Shown in pieces: positions 8,462 through 17,856 of a stretch of 64,000 nt of DNA (positions within the stretch are counted from its first letter, which is position 1; each line of letters starts with the position of its first letter). Both the position numbers and the translations under genes were made by a program. The notes under the pieces are model-generated. The model was given only the letters and a program-made list of their open reading frames with translations, was not told the origin of the DNA and did not search any database. Origin of the DNA: Maridesulfovibrio sp. (GTDB taxonomy: Bacteria; Desulfobacterota; Desulfovibrionia; Desulfovibrionales; Desulfovibrionaceae); NCBI RefSeq assembly GCF_963667685.1, contig NZ_OY763930.1, positions 617,001-681,000 on the forward strand, in the 5' to 3' direction.

Positions 8462-9067
8462 ATGAAAAATATTTTTATAAATATCCACGGATTTGGTTCT
8501 TCCGGTGCAAATTCCAAAGCCGCCGCGCTCATCAAAAACTATCCTGACCATGAACTCATTAGCCCCGACCTTCCCGCAGATCCTCTGGAATGCCTTGAAA
8601 TTATAGATGCGATTGTAGTCGGAAATATTGAACGCCCCATAGTAATGCAGGGATCATCCATGGGCGGACTTTATTCCATGATCATGCATATACGCCACGG
8701 CGTGCCGGCACTGCTGATCAATCCGGCGCTAACTCCGGCCACTTTGGTCCGCAACAGACTCGGCGAAACGTATGAATTCGCTAACGGAGACAGCATTGTT
8801 ATTGCGCAGGAACATGTGGACCGCTTTGCAATAGCGGAAAAAGAACTGGAAGAAGGGATAACAGAAAACAAAATAAAGCAGGGGCACCTGCTGGCCTTGA
8901 TCGGGGAGCAGGACGAACTGCTGGACCAGAACATCATGAAATCTATACTCAAGCGCGCTGGAGCCGAAATCATATCATATGACAACGACCATCAATTTCA
9001 GGGCTATGATGAAGTTTCCCTTACGGATGAAAGGGTAAAAGAATTTCTGCTTAGTGGACGCGGTTAA
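8462..9067 (+). CDS. YqiA/UPF0227-type alpha/beta-hydrolase
   Basis: This is a 201-residue single-domain esterase-like protein. The N-terminus (IFINIHGFGSSG) forms the oxyanion-hole strand. QGSSMGG (about residue 65) is the nucleophile elbow. GEQDELLD supplies the likely acid and DNDHQF the catalytic His, so the triad looks intact. YqiA-type enzymes hydrolyse short acyl esters in vitro; physiological substrates are unknown. No convincing Shine-Dalgarno precedes the ATG at 8462. The gene overlaps the convergent FemAB-like gene by 4 bp at their 3' ends, so there is no room for a terminator between them. Confidence 0.85.
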   Translation: MKNIFINIHGFGSSGANSKAAALIKNYPDHELISPDLPADPLECLEIIDAIVVGNIERPIVMQGSSMGGLYSMIMHIRHGVPALLINPALTPATLVRNRLGETYEFANGDSIVIAQEHVDRFAIAEKELEEGITENKIKQGHLLALIGEQDELLDQNIMKSILKRAGAEIISYDNDHQFQGYDEVSLTDERVKEFLLSGRG

Positions 9068-10248
9068 TCCGCCGCGTCTTCGGAATTACCGACAGGCATA
9101 AGTTCATTCATTTCAATGATGTATCCATTCTCAAGATTATTCACTTCCTGAATGTAGGTCTTGAAGGTCAGATCCATGGACGGCTCGGTAAATTTATGCA
9201 GACTGTAGGACGGGGTGGAAAGAAATCCCCGTCTGGCCTTATGCTCGCCACCCATGCCCGGGTCATACAAATTAATTCCGTTAGCCACGGCCCATTCAAT
9301 GGGAACGTAATAACAGAGTTCAAAATGCAGGAAACGCACTTCTTCAAAACAGCCCCAATACCTTCCCCAAAGCTTATCACCGGAAAAAACGAACATTGAA
9401 AGGGCCAAAGGTTCTGGATCATCACCGCGGTAAGCAACGGTGAACATCAAGTTCTCGCGCATATCCCGCTTTAAGCCTTCGAAAAATTCCGGAGTAAGAT
9501 ATTTGCAACTCCAAACCCCGAATTTGTCATTCGTTGACTCGTAACACTGAAACATAAGTTCAAAATGGTTGTCCGGTATCTCATACCCGGTCATGGTTTC
9601 CACCCGGATATTTTCGCGTCGCAGAGCCTTTCGCTCACGGCGAACCGTCTTGCGCCTGTTACTGTTGAGAGTCCCAAGCCAATGGTCAAAATCCCGGTAG
9701 TCATGGTTTTCCCATACGTAGCCCTGATGCTTCCAGGCTGCATATCCAAGAGACTCCATTTCTGTAACCCAGCCCGGATCAACAAAGTTGAAAGCACAGC
9801 TTCCAAGCCCGTTTATGGAGCAAAAACGATCAAGGGTTTTACATATCAGGCTGCAAATCTTTTTAGCCGGCACATCAGGTGAAATAAGGAAACGATATCC
9901 GGAGGCAGGGGTAAAAGGACTCATGCCCACTATTTTGGGAAAGTAGGTAATGCCGCCCTTTTGTGCCACTTCCATCCAGACACGATCAAAAATAAACTCA
10001 CCTTCGCTCTGATCCCGCACATAAAGCGGGGCTGCTGCGATAAGTTTACCCCCATGACGCACCAAAAGATGGGCTGTAAGCCAACCGCTCTCCGGAGTGG
10101 CACTGCCGCTCTGCTCTATCAGCCGCAACCATTCCCATTCCAAAAAGGGGAATTCCAATTCCTTGGCAAGGAGATTCCACTCATCCCGGTCTACCCCGGT
10201 AATTGAAGGAACCCATGTTATTTCAAGACCGTCTATAATATCAGTCAT
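9064..10248 (-). CDS. GNAT/FemAB-like protein (DUF482, COG3146 family)
   Basis: This 394-residue cytosolic protein resembles the peptidogalycan-biosynthesis/DUF482 family, which has two GNAT-like folds as in FemAB aminoacyl transferases. Typical features are the N-terminal FLEWEWLRLIEQSG, the central NRRKTVRRERKALR basic stretch, FVFSGDKLWGRYWG and FLHFELCYYVPIEWA. The last resembles the substrate-binding strand-helix of the family. The in-frame TTG at 10254 is less likely than the ATG at 10248. Its start lies 15 bp after the LysR gene stop, so it is probably the second gene of a LysR unit. Substrate unknown. Confidence 0.8.
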   Translation of the reverse strand: MTDIIDGLEITWVPSITGVDRDEWNLLAKELEFPFLEWEWLRLIEQSGSATPESGWLTAHLLVRHGGKLIAAAPLYVRDQSEGEFIFDRVWMEVAQKGGITYFPKIVGMSPFTPASGYRFLISPDVPAKKICSLICKTLDRFCSINGLGSCAFNFVDPGWVTEMESLGYAAWKHQGYVWENHDYRDFDHWLGTLNSNRRKTVRRERKALRRENIRVETMTGYEIPDNHFELMFQCYESTNDKFGVWSCKYLTPEFFEGLKRDMRENLMFTVAYRGDDPEPLALSMFVFSGDKLWGRYWGCFEEVRFLHFELCYYVPIEWAVANGINLYDPGMGGEHKARRGFLSTPSYSLHKFTEPSMDLTFKTYIQEVNNLENGYIIEMNELMPVGNSEDAAD

Positions 10249-10263
10249 ATTCAAATCCTAAGA

Positions 10264-11178
10264 CTACCCACTGATCTTTACTGCAAAATCTTTTGAAACA
10301 GAAAAATAATCGGCTACCCACTCCATGAAAACTCCTGCCGTGTTAGAATAATCATCCCTGTTCCAAACCATAAATATATCCATACACGGGAAATCATCAC
10401 TGATGGGAACCATGGCAATCCCCTTGCGCGAAACTCGGCTGTTATCGGGCAGAAAAGTAACTCCCATACCCGAAGAAATCAAAGCTGATGCCCCGGAAAG
10501 ACCGGAGATCTCCTGCCGAACCTTGGGAACCAATCCCCTTGAAGAGAAGGCGTCCATGATTGAATCATACAGATCCGGCTGCCCTGTGCGTGGAAACAAA
10601 AGAAGGTTTTCCTCAGCTATTTCACTCAATGATACGCTTTTTTCCGTGGTAAAGATATGATCTTCAGGCACGGCCAGAACATGTTTTTTTGAAAACAATT
10701 TAATAGACGAAAGCCCGTCCATGGCGTGCAGGTAAACAGTGGAAAAACCTACATCGAGTTCACCAGACCTTATTTTTTCCAACTGAATCGAAGCACCGAA
10801 CTGGCTCAACCGGACTGAGACTCCGGGATACCTGTGACTGAAAGAGCGCACAGCTTCAGGCAGCAGACTATCCATGGCGATTTCCAGAAAACCGACCCGC
10901 ACATTACCATATTCACCTTTGGCCATTCGTCCGGCAGTAGAAACAGCTTCTTCCACCTGTGCAACAATATCCATAGCCTGTTTATAGAAATAACGTCCCT
11001 CATTAGTCAGCCGTACATTACGGCTGTTACGTTCCAGAAGGCGTGCGCCGATTTCCTCTTCCAGTGCTTTGATCTGCTGCGAAAAAGGCGGCTGGGCTAT
11101 GTGAACCCTGCGGGCAGCCCGGCCGAAGTGCAATTCTTCGGCAACGGCAATAAAATATCTTAGTTGTCTTAATTCCAT
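10264..11178 (-). CDS. LysR-family transcriptional regulator
   Basis: This is a 304-residue LTTR. The winged helix-turn-helix is at residues 1-60 (MELRQLRYFIAVAEELHF, then AARRVHIAQPPFSQQIKALE). The effector-binding domain spans about 90-295. The start is the ATG at 11178, where the family N-terminus begins; an upstream in-frame ATG at 11208 would add ten unlikely residues. It is divergent from the IscU-like gene with about 150 bp between starts, and LysR regulators often control a divergent neighbour. Downstream on the same strand, 15 bp away, is the FemAB-like gene. The ligand cannot be predicted. Confidence 0.9.
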   Translation of the reverse strand: MELRQLRYFIAVAEELHFGRAARRVHIAQPPFSQQIKALEEEIGARLLERNSRNVRLTNEGRYFYKQAMDIVAQVEEAVSTAGRMAKGEYGNVRVGFLEIAMDSLLPEAVRSFSHRYPGVSVRLSQFGASIQLEKIRSGELDVGFSTVYLHAMDGLSSIKLFSKKHVLAVPEDHIFTTEKSVSLSEIAEENLLLFPRTGQPDLYDSIMDAFSSRGLVPKVRQEISGLSGASALISSGMGVTFLPDNSRVSRKGIAMVPISDDFPCMDIFMVWNRDDYSNTAGVFMEWVADYFSVSKDFAVKISG

Positions 11179-11328
11179 GCTTTTAATCCACGTGCCTTTA
11201 TTGAACAATAAATCCTGTATAATTACAATATTAATGTATTGAATACCAAAATAAGCAAAAAGTTTGATTGCATTTTTTTTCCGGTTAAGCCAACCTCAGC
11301 ACGCATTATAATAACAAGGAGCCTTCTT

Positions 11329-11754
11329 ATGATAGACAATCTCGATAACCTTCTTTCAGATATCCAGCAGCAATGTGATAACGCAGCTGAAGAAATGTTC
11401 GGAGGGGAAATTTCCCGCTGGCAAAACCCTGCCCATGCCCGAAAAATGGAATCACCGGATGCCGTTGGTGAACTCAAGGGATCATGCGGAGACCTGATCA
11501 GAATTTACCTGAAAATTAAAAATGACCAGATTGAAGAAGCATCATTTTACACCACAGGATGCGGACCAAGCATTGTCAGCTCTGACATGGCATGCGAACT
11601 GAGCATGGGAAAAAGTATCGATCAGGCCTCTGAAATAGACGGGGAAGACATCCTTAAAAAACTTGGCGGACTGCCGGAAGATAAAAAACATTGTGCGCAT
11701 CTGGCCTCATCATCTTTGCAGGAAGCACTGGGCAACTGGCTGCACAAAAAATAA
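11329..11754 (+). CDS. IscU/NifU-N-like iron-sulfur cluster scaffold
   Basis: This 141-residue protein is an IscU-fold scaffold for assembling Fe-S clusters before transfer to client proteins. The three ligand cysteines are in the expected places: GSCGD (about residue 51), TTGCGPS (about 76) and KHCAH (about 121). The linking segment ISRWQNPAHARKMESPDAVG is typical of stand-alone scaffolds in sulfate reducers. The ATG at 11329 follows a perfect AAGGAG (11315-11321). A longer in-frame ATG at 11239 would add a 30-residue non-homologous extension and was rejected. No IscS gene is adjacent; the gene is divergent from a LysR regulator. Confidence 0.88.
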   Translation: MIDNLDNLLSDIQQQCDNAAEEMFGGEISRWQNPAHARKMESPDAVGELKGSCGDLIRIYLKIKNDQIEEASFYTTGCGPSIVSSDMACELSMGKSIDQASEIDGEDILKKLGGLPEDKKHCAHLASSSLQEALGNWLHKK

Positions 11755-11761
11755 TCCGGCC

Positions 11762-14700
11762 CTATGAACCGTACTTTAAGATACCTTTAATAAGGGTAAT
11801 CTTTTTTATCGGTTTGGGCAGAAAACCACTGCATCCTGCTTCAAGACACTGCTCTCTATCTTCAGCACGTGCATTTGCAGTAAGGGCTACCACCGGTGTC
11901 GGAGGGTAGCCGCTTTCTGCCTCATAAGCTCTAATCTCACGGGTTGCTTCAAGGCCGTTTTTAACGGGCATCTGGATATCCATCAAAACAAGATCAAAAT
12001 TATTTTCCCGGTAAATACGCACGGCTTCTTCGCCATCTACCGCGTAACGAAGCCTGAAAGGTGTGTCTTTCAGAAAAAAAGAATAAAGCACACGGTTATT
12101 CTCCGAATCCTCAGCGATTAGAATGCGTAAAGGAGTCATGGAGATTCGCTCTTCCTGCTTTGCAGCAGGAGTTGATGACGCTCCATAAATTTCAAGCATG
12201 GCGCGCAACAGACTTCCCCGTGTCGCCGGCCAGCCTACGCTGCCTTTGACACCGAACAGGAGGTTTACTTCAGGACGGTTGCTGCTCAAGCCCGGCGACG
12301 AGGAAAGAGTACAGAAGACAGGACTGTCATTGTTCAAACGGCTCTTGATTGCTTCAACTTCGCTCAGCGCATCCCCGTCTTCTCCTAATCTATCCGAAAC
12401 AATGACCAGCTCGGCATTATTACGGCCAGAATCGCTCTGCGCAAATCCAAAATCTAAATCTCCAGCATGAGTACATTCTGCTCCCCACGCGCTGAAACAT
12501 TTGCAGAGATACTCCCTGACCGAGGCCCGGTCGTCAATAATCAGAACTTCACGCCCACGCAGGACGGCACGGACTTCTGCGTCATAATCTTTGAGGATTT
12601 CAACGCTCCCGATTACAATCTCAACCCGGAATTCTGCCCCTCCGGAAGAAATATTGCGAACGTTGATACTGCCATTCATCATTTCTACCAGGTTGCGGGT
12701 AATGGACAGGCCCAACCCGGTCCCACCGTATTTTCTGGTTGTGGAAGAATCAGCCTGCACAAAATTCTCAAAGATGACCTTTTGTTTTTCCTCTGAAATA
12801 CCAATACCACTGTCACTGACCACCATTTCCAGCACGGCCCGTCCTTCGGAACCGGACCTGCTTGAAATTTCCACCATAACTGACCCGGAATCGGTAAATT
12901 TGATAGCATTGCTGAGCAGGTTAACCAGAATCTGTTTTATCCTTGTAGGATCTCCCACAAAATCGCTGGGACAAAGCGGGTCAACATGACAACCGAAGAT
13001 CAACCCTTTCTTCCAAGCTGTAACAGACATGATCCCGGCAACATCATCAACCAGCTCATCTATGTTGAACTCTGTCATCTCAAGAGTTAACTTTCCCGAT
13101 TCAATTTTGGAAAGATCAAGGATATCATTTATGAGTGTGAGCAGAGCCTTTCCTGAATTCCTAAAAATAGATACATAGCTTTTCTGCTCCGCAGTCAGAC
13201 TGGTATCAGAAAGCATGTCCGCCATACCCAGAATCGAGTTCATGGGAGTACGGATTTCATGGCTCATCTGAGCCAGAAATTCACTCTTGGTCCGATTGGC
13301 GACCTCAGCGCGGGCCATAGCCTCCTCAAGCTTCTTAAGGGTATCGGCCATGTGAGCTGAATTCCGCTCTTCAACCTCTTTAGCCCGCAGAAGCTCGGAA
13401 GCATAACGCTGTAACTCCTCTTCATCACGCTTGCGGTCAGTAACATCACGGACCACGCTCAAAAGGACATCCTGCCCTTCATAAGAAATCCTGCGCGAAA
13501 CAATATCAGTAAAAATTATCTTGCCGGACTTTGAGATTGCCGGATATTCAAACTGACGGGAATTACTGGAGGCAAAGACACTGAGCAAAGTGCCCCGCAG
13601 GCTCTCCCGTTCATAAGTCGGGACAATCTCGAAAAAAGTCTTCTTACGGAATTCTTCATAATTATAACCAAGAAAATCAGAACCACGGCTGTTCACTTTA
13701 AGAAAAAAACCGTCAATGTCAGTGATGCAGACAAGGTCATCAACATTGTCAAAAAAGAATTGATATTGCTCCAGTCCACGAGTTCTACGCAGACTTTCAA
13801 GCATGGAAGCAAGAGCATTACCCAGAGCGTTAATTTCGGAAATATGTCCGGTACGCTCAGGAATGTATTCTCCACCGCCAGTGGAAATAGCTTCTGCGGA
13901 CGCTGTTATGTCCCTTAAAGGCCGGGTTAAAATATTACTGAGATACAGAGAGACAAGGATGCACATTCCAATGACTACGCCAAACAGCGGAAGCAGCAAC
14001 CAGAAAAACCGCTTCAAAGACTCATTGAGCCGTGCATCAGAAACCCAATACGCCAAACCGGGCACAAGCGAACTGCGATACAATACGCCATTCATATTTT
14101 TACCCAATGACGCTTCAAGTACATCGGCAGCCATTGCGGAATCACCGAATGAAAACGGCAAAGCTTTCCCGGAAAACAAGTCATAAGCCATTCCCTTTTC
14201 GAAAATGACTATGCGGTTTGATTCTAAATTATGAAATATAGACTTCAATTCAGGCCGCGAAAAATCAACCAGTCCGGCAGAACTGCCCACAACATCCGAA
14301 CGGCTGCGTATCGGGAGCGAAAAAACAGTTATAAACCCGCCCTTCCCGACTCTGCAAAATGAACAGCGATACGGTGTATTCTGTAGCGCATTAAGAACAT
14401 AAATTTCATTATACGGCCTTGGCGAAGAAGAAAAGACTCTACCGTCTTCATTACGGAGAACAAAAAAATCAAGCCCGGGCGGGGCTTGATCATATTCGGA
14501 TAATTTTTCTGCAAGAGGGTAGTCAACTCCCATCATGATAGACACACGGATGGAGTTATCCCTGCTCAATTCACCTAGACGCGCCATGGAACGGTCTAGA
14601 AAACTGTACAACTCCAGGCTGATTTCCTGCCCTTCCGCACGGACACGGTCGTGAAATTCATTTTTAAGTGTGCTGAAATAACTGTAGGAAAAAACCCCGA

Positions 14701-14788
14701 CCATTGCCAGGGCAGTAATAATCGCCATACCGCAGATTGCAGCGGCAACAAGAGATGAAAGTTTATACGATGCGCTAGTCTTCTTCAC
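11762..14788 (-). CDS. hybrid sensor histidine kinase with two receiver modules (one degenerate)
   Basis: This is a protein of about 1008 residues. It has a TM helix near residues 12-38, a periplasmic domain of about 230 residues, a second TM helix near 268-295, HAMP (about 295-345), PAS/PAC (about 350-465), HisKA with MSHEIRTPMN (His about 515) and HATPase with GTGLGL. A first receiver-like region follows (VLIIDDRASVREYL) whose acceptor region reads VIVSDRLGED and lacks a normal DxxxP turn. A complete C-terminal receiver follows (ILIAEDSENN; LMDIQMPVKNG; PKPI). The frame opens with TTG at 14797; a GTG at 14788 sits at better spacing from CCGGA. The start is uncertain. It is co-transcribed with the binding protein immediately upstream. 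Confidence 0.88.
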   Translation of the reverse strand: MKKTSASYKLSSLVAAAICGMAIITALAMVGVFSYSYFSTLKNEFHDRVRAEGQEISLELYSFLDRSMARLGELSRDNSIRVSIMMGVDYPLAEKLSEYDQAPPGLDFFVLRNEDGRVFSSSPRPYNEIYVLNALQNTPYRCSFCRVGKGGFITVFSLPIRSRSDVVGSSAGLVDFSRPELKSIFHNLESNRIVIFEKGMAYDLFSGKALPFSFGDSAMAADVLEASLGKNMNGVLYRSSLVPGLAYWVSDARLNESLKRFFWLLLPLFGVVIGMCILVSLYLSNILTRPLRDITASAEAISTGGGEYIPERTGHISEINALGNALASMLESLRRTRGLEQYQFFFDNVDDLVCITDIDGFFLKVNSRGSDFLGYNYEEFRKKTFFEIVPTYERESLRGTLLSVFASSNSRQFEYPAISKSGKIIFTDIVSRRISYEGQDVLLSVVRDVTDRKRDEEELQRYASELLRAKEVEERNSAHMADTLKKLEEAMARAEVANRTKSEFLAQMSHEIRTPMNSILGMADMLSDTSLTAEQKSYVSIFRNSGKALLTLINDILDLSKIESGKLTLEMTEFNIDELVDDVAGIMSVTAWKKGLIFGCHVDPLCPSDFVGDPTRIKQILVNLLSNAIKFTDSGSVMVEISSRSGSEGRAVLEMVVSDSGIGISEEKQKVIFENFVQADSSTTRKYGGTGLGLSITRNLVEMMNGSINVRNISSGGAEFRVEIVIGSVEILKDYDAEVRAVLRGREVLIIDDRASVREYLCKCFSAWGAECTHAGDLDFGFAQSDSGRNNAELVIVSDRLGEDGDALSEVEAIKSRLNNDSPVFCTLSSSPGLSSNRPEVNLLFGVKGSVGWPATRGSLLRAMLEIYGASSTPAAKQEERISMTPLRILIAEDSENNRVLYSFFLKDTPFRLRYAVDGEEAVRIYRENNFDLVLMDIQMPVKNGLEATREIRAYEAESGYPPTPVVALTANARAEDREQCLEAGCSGFLPKPIKKITLIKGILKYGS

Positions 14789-14803
14789 AACAAACAAATC
14801 CGG

Positions 14804-15856
14804 CTATTTAAAAATAACATCGGCAGCCATCAAAATGTCATTGGGAATAACTATCCCCAATTCCTTGACTCGCTTCATATTAAAAACGAGCGCATAACGC
14901 TGCGCATCTTCAATTGGTATTTCAGAAGGGGAAGCACCTTTTAATATAGCCGCAACCATTTTTCCGGCCTGCCTGCCCATGGAGATAAAATCCACTCCGG
15001 CACCACCCAGCATTCCCAGCCTGGCAAAAGAGAAATTAATCGGAATCCCTGGAATTTTGCAATTGGCAACGGTCCAAGTCAACACTTCAGGCGTAGAATA
15101 AGTCTTCCCTCCTGAGTCCTTAAGCAGAGTCACCGCGGGATATAATGTGCCTATAGTGCCATCTGAACAACGCTCCTGCATAATCCTAATATACTCTTCC
15201 CATGAATGGGAGATGACTGTTTCAAACTCAATCCCCAGACTGCCATCAGCTTCGTCAATCTCTTTTTGAATCTGTCTCCTTACAGCTTTACCGGTAGGAG
15301 ATTCATCCGAAAGCACTAACACCTTATTCAACTCCGGAAGAATCTTCTTCTGCACCCGGCAGGCTTCAATGAAATGCAATTTCTCATAAACTCCGGTAAT
15401 ATTATGCCCGGGCTTTAAGCGGGAATCCATCCACTTTATTTTCCGGTCATAATCTTCAGGCTGGCTGTTCATACCGGAAAAAACAATATTGACCCCGCTA
15501 TCTACAAGCTTAAGCCCGACTGTCCGAAAAGCATTATCATCGAGCAGAACCAGAACATCGGGATTGATTTCTTTTACTTTTGCGAGAACAATTTCTGCCT
15601 GTCTGTCTATTAATTCAGGAGTATTATTAACTTTCTTGGTATCCATCGCATATTTATGGACAACAAGATTATCTCCCTCTATAAGTCCGGCTTCAGTCAG
15701 ACTCTCCATAACCCCTTGGTGCTGCGGTGCGCCGCAGATATTCTCAAGACTGTAACTGTGGACAATAAAAACACTTCCCGCATAAGCATACGGGCTAGAT
15801 GCCAGGCAGAACGTAAAAAAGATTTCGATGATAAGAGGGGTAATATTAAGCTTCAT
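14804..15856 (-). CDS. periplasmic ABC-type substrate-binding protein (ABC_sub_bind family)
   Basis: This is a 350-residue exported binding protein. Starting at the ATG at 15856 gives a clean signal peptide (hydrophobic core about residues 8-22, cleavage after SSPYAYA). The frame is open back to 15934, but that extension would bury the signal. Two lobes of the ABC_sub_bind (PF04392) fold are visible, for example INPDVLVLLDDNAF, VNIVFSGMNSQP, VLVLSDESPTGKA and a C-terminal helix with MGRQAGKMVAAILKG. No permease or ATPase gene is adjacent. The hybrid kinase begins about 15 bp downstream, so the protein most likely acts as a periplasmic ligand sensor for it rather than for transport. Confidence 0.85.
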   Translation of the reverse strand: MKLNITPLIIEIFFTFCLASSPYAYAGSVFIVHSYSLENICGAPQHQGVMESLTEAGLIEGDNLVVHKYAMDTKKVNNTPELIDRQAEIVLAKVKEINPDVLVLLDDNAFRTVGLKLVDSGVNIVFSGMNSQPEDYDRKIKWMDSRLKPGHNITGVYEKLHFIEACRVQKKILPELNKVLVLSDESPTGKAVRRQIQKEIDEADGSLGIEFETVISHSWEEYIRIMQERCSDGTIGTLYPAVTLLKDSGGKTYSTPEVLTWTVANCKIPGIPINFSFARLGMLGGAGVDFISMGRQAGKMVAAILKGASPSEIPIEDAQRYALVFNMKRVKELGIVIPNDILMAADVIFK

Positions 15857-15978
15857 TACGTCGTATCCCCGTAAAAAGTATACTCCTGAAAAGGAGGCCA
15901 TCTCAATAAGTGGGACTATAACATTTTTTTTCACAGACAGACAGCATCATTACCCCCTAAAATTATCATCTTTATCAA

Positions 15979-17022
15979 TCACTCACTCTCCAAATCAAAG
16001 ACACCAAAGACCGGAAAATGATCGGAAGCATCAATATTACGGATCACCTTACCGGCAACAAGATTCAACTCACTTGAATAGTATATGAAATCATAGCGAT
16101 GTTTTCTTTCATCAAAGGTATAGTTCTTGTGGATTTCCTCAGCCGGTATACCGCCTTCACTCATAATCTCTTTCACCCCGGGCAGGTTTTCGTGCAATAA
16201 ATCCAGAAACGGCGGCTTAGCAAGATCTGCTATAGGCTCAGGGGTCCCCCTAATGTAGGCCTGAAAATTAAAATCTCCGCCTATGAGGAATCCATTGGCA
16301 GGACGGGATCTATTTATCCAATCGGACAAAAATTGCATCTGGGCAACACGGGCATCCCTGTTCCATACGCAAAGGTGGACATTATAGACATCAAGCCGCC
16401 TGCCGCCTACCGAAACTTCTACACGCTGCATGGTCGATTTCCAGAGCAATGGATAATAAAAAATATTTAAAAGAACGCTTTCGAAGTTCGGCTTACCGGC
16501 AGTCTGAGTATATTCATTTGAAATGAGGGGGAACTTGGACAAGACAACTGTAGCCTTTGTGATCCTGTGCTCCCTACGCAAAGGGAAGTACATATCCCAA
16601 TCCACAACGGGAGCGGCATAACCCCAGCCAAGACGTTCCATTACATACTCAAGCTGGTTCATATACCATGAACGTTTTGAATGCAGGTCGACTTCCTGAA
16701 GAAGTAATATATTTGCTTTCTCCGCACGGACCAGATCAATTAATTTATCCAGATTGGCAACAAAAAATGATTCAGGGTGCTCATCAGCCAAAGTATGTTG
16801 CACCGGCCCGGAAGCAAACCCCAAATTATAACTCAACACCCGTAAAGGCTCAGGTTCAGCCGCCACTGCAGCTGGGTGCAAATCATTTTTCAACACCCGA
16901 CCCTGCTCAATTGGCCCGATGCTGTAATCAGCGTCTGCCAGCCACTTGAGCAAAAAATATCCAACAAGCAAAATTACCAAAATTAAAATTACGGCTGCAA
17001 AAAACTTAAAAACTGTGTACAT
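15979..17022 (-). CDS. membrane-anchored endonuclease/exonuclease/phosphatase (EEP) family protein
   Basis: This is a 347-residue protein with one N-terminal TM helix (about residues 5-25) and a periplasmic EEP domain. Family motifs in order are VLSYNLGF, NILLLQEVDLHSKRS (catalytic Glu), TKATVVLSKFPL, VYNVHLCVWN (catalytic His), FLIGGDFNF (Asp/Asn pair) and IDASDHFPVFGVF (terminal SDH). These are the Mg-dependent phosphodiesterase residues of DNase-I-like enzymes. The substrate may be a nucleic acid, phosphoinositide or sphingolipid; membrane location leans toward lipid or extracellular nucleic acid. AGGAGG lies about 12 bp before the ATG. It is upstream of the binding protein/kinase pair by about 120 bp. 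Confidence 0.85.
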   Translation of the reverse strand: MYTVFKFFAAVILILVILLVGYFLLKWLADADYSIGPIEQGRVLKNDLHPAAVAAEPEPLRVLSYNLGFASGPVQHTLADEHPESFFVANLDKLIDLVRAEKANILLLQEVDLHSKRSWYMNQLEYVMERLGWGYAAPVVDWDMYFPLRREHRITKATVVLSKFPLISNEYTQTAGKPNFESVLLNIFYYPLLWKSTMQRVEVSVGGRRLDVYNVHLCVWNRDARVAQMQFLSDWINRSRPANGFLIGGDFNFQAYIRGTPEPIADLAKPPFLDLLHENLPGVKEIMSEGGIPAEEIHKNYTFDERKHRYDFIYYSSELNLVAGKVIRNIDASDHFPVFGVFDLESE

Positions 17023-17076
17023 ACTACTCGTCGGCCTCCTGAGTTCATCTTCACCATAGCCATCAAAAAAACTGCA

Positions 17077-17847
17077 ATGTCTACAATTTATTCAAAAAAA
17101 ATACTTTTATTTATCGGCCTTCTAATTTTTACAGCTACCAATTGCCATGCAGGACCTATAAATCCCAAGACTATTAAGATATTCTTTGGCTATAAGTTCC
17201 CTCCTTTTTACACTGCAACAAGCAAAAAGGAACCATCAAAAAGCCTACATGGAATATTTATAGATATGTTACAAGACTTTCAGAAACAGCATCCTGAATA
17301 TAAAATTGAATATAAATGTTTGCCCAAAGCCAGAATTACAAATGCGTTAGCCAAGGGAAAAGCTGACGCTTTTGCTTTAACTGCGCCGATGTTCATGAGC
17401 ACAGAAACAAAAGAGAGATATACAACATCTCTCCCCATGTGGACTATGTCAGACCATCTGCTGGTCCGCAAAGATTCCAAGATAGTTAGCGCTGATCTTG
17501 ATGATATGATCGGCAAAACAATTACAGTGCTCCATGGCAACTCATATAGCGAGCTTGATAAATATTTCGAAAAAGGACTTATAAAAAAACACGCTGTATA
17601 CTCAACAAAGCTCATGCTTAATCTTCTGCTTAAACATAGAGTTGACGCAGCTGTATGCAATAAGCAAACTCTACCCGGGCTAATCAAACAAACGAACTTC
17701 TCAATGGAAGACTTCATAATAATAAAAAAACCACTATTCACTTACAGGCTGCATCTGCTGGTAAACAGGGCTAATGCCGATTTTCTGCATGAATTTAATA
17801 ATTTCATAAAGTCTAACCCCCTTCCTGTTTTTCAGAAAGGGGGTTAG
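17077..17847 (+). CDS. solute-binding protein, SBP family 3-like, stand-alone
   Basis: This is a 256-residue exported protein: signal peptide residues 1-25 (LLFIGLLIFTATNCHA), then a two-lobed amino-acid-binding-type fold (IKIFFGYKFPPFYT; GIFIDMLQDF; GKADAFALTAPM; GKTITVLHGNSYSEL; RVDAAVCNKQTL). Such lone proteins in this lineage often feed a sensor kinase or act as scavengers; no transporter genes are adjacent. The start at 17077 lacks a strong Shine-Dalgarno. The last codons and the stop codon lie inside the terminator hairpin, so translation should disturb terminator folding. Confidence 0.8.
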   Translation: MSTIYSKKILLFIGLLIFTATNCHAGPINPKTIKIFFGYKFPPFYTATSKKEPSKSLHGIFIDMLQDFQKQHPEYKIEYKCLPKARITNALAKGKADAFALTAPMFMSTETKERYTTSLPMWTMSDHLLVRKDSKIVSADLDDMIGKTITVLHGNSYSELDKYFEKGLIKKHAVYSTKLMLNLLLKHRVDAAVCNKQTLPGLIKQTNFSMEDFIIIKKPLFTYRLHLLVNRANADFLHEFNNFIKSNPLPVFQKGG

Positions 17848-17856
17848 ACTTTTTTA
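17809..17856 (+). terminator. terminator overlapping the stop codon of the binding protein
   Basis: AAGTCTAACCCCCTT (17809-17823) pairs perfectly with 17837-17851 and is followed by a T-run. The TAG stop (17845-17847) sits in the right arm of the hairpin. Confidence 0.85.
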
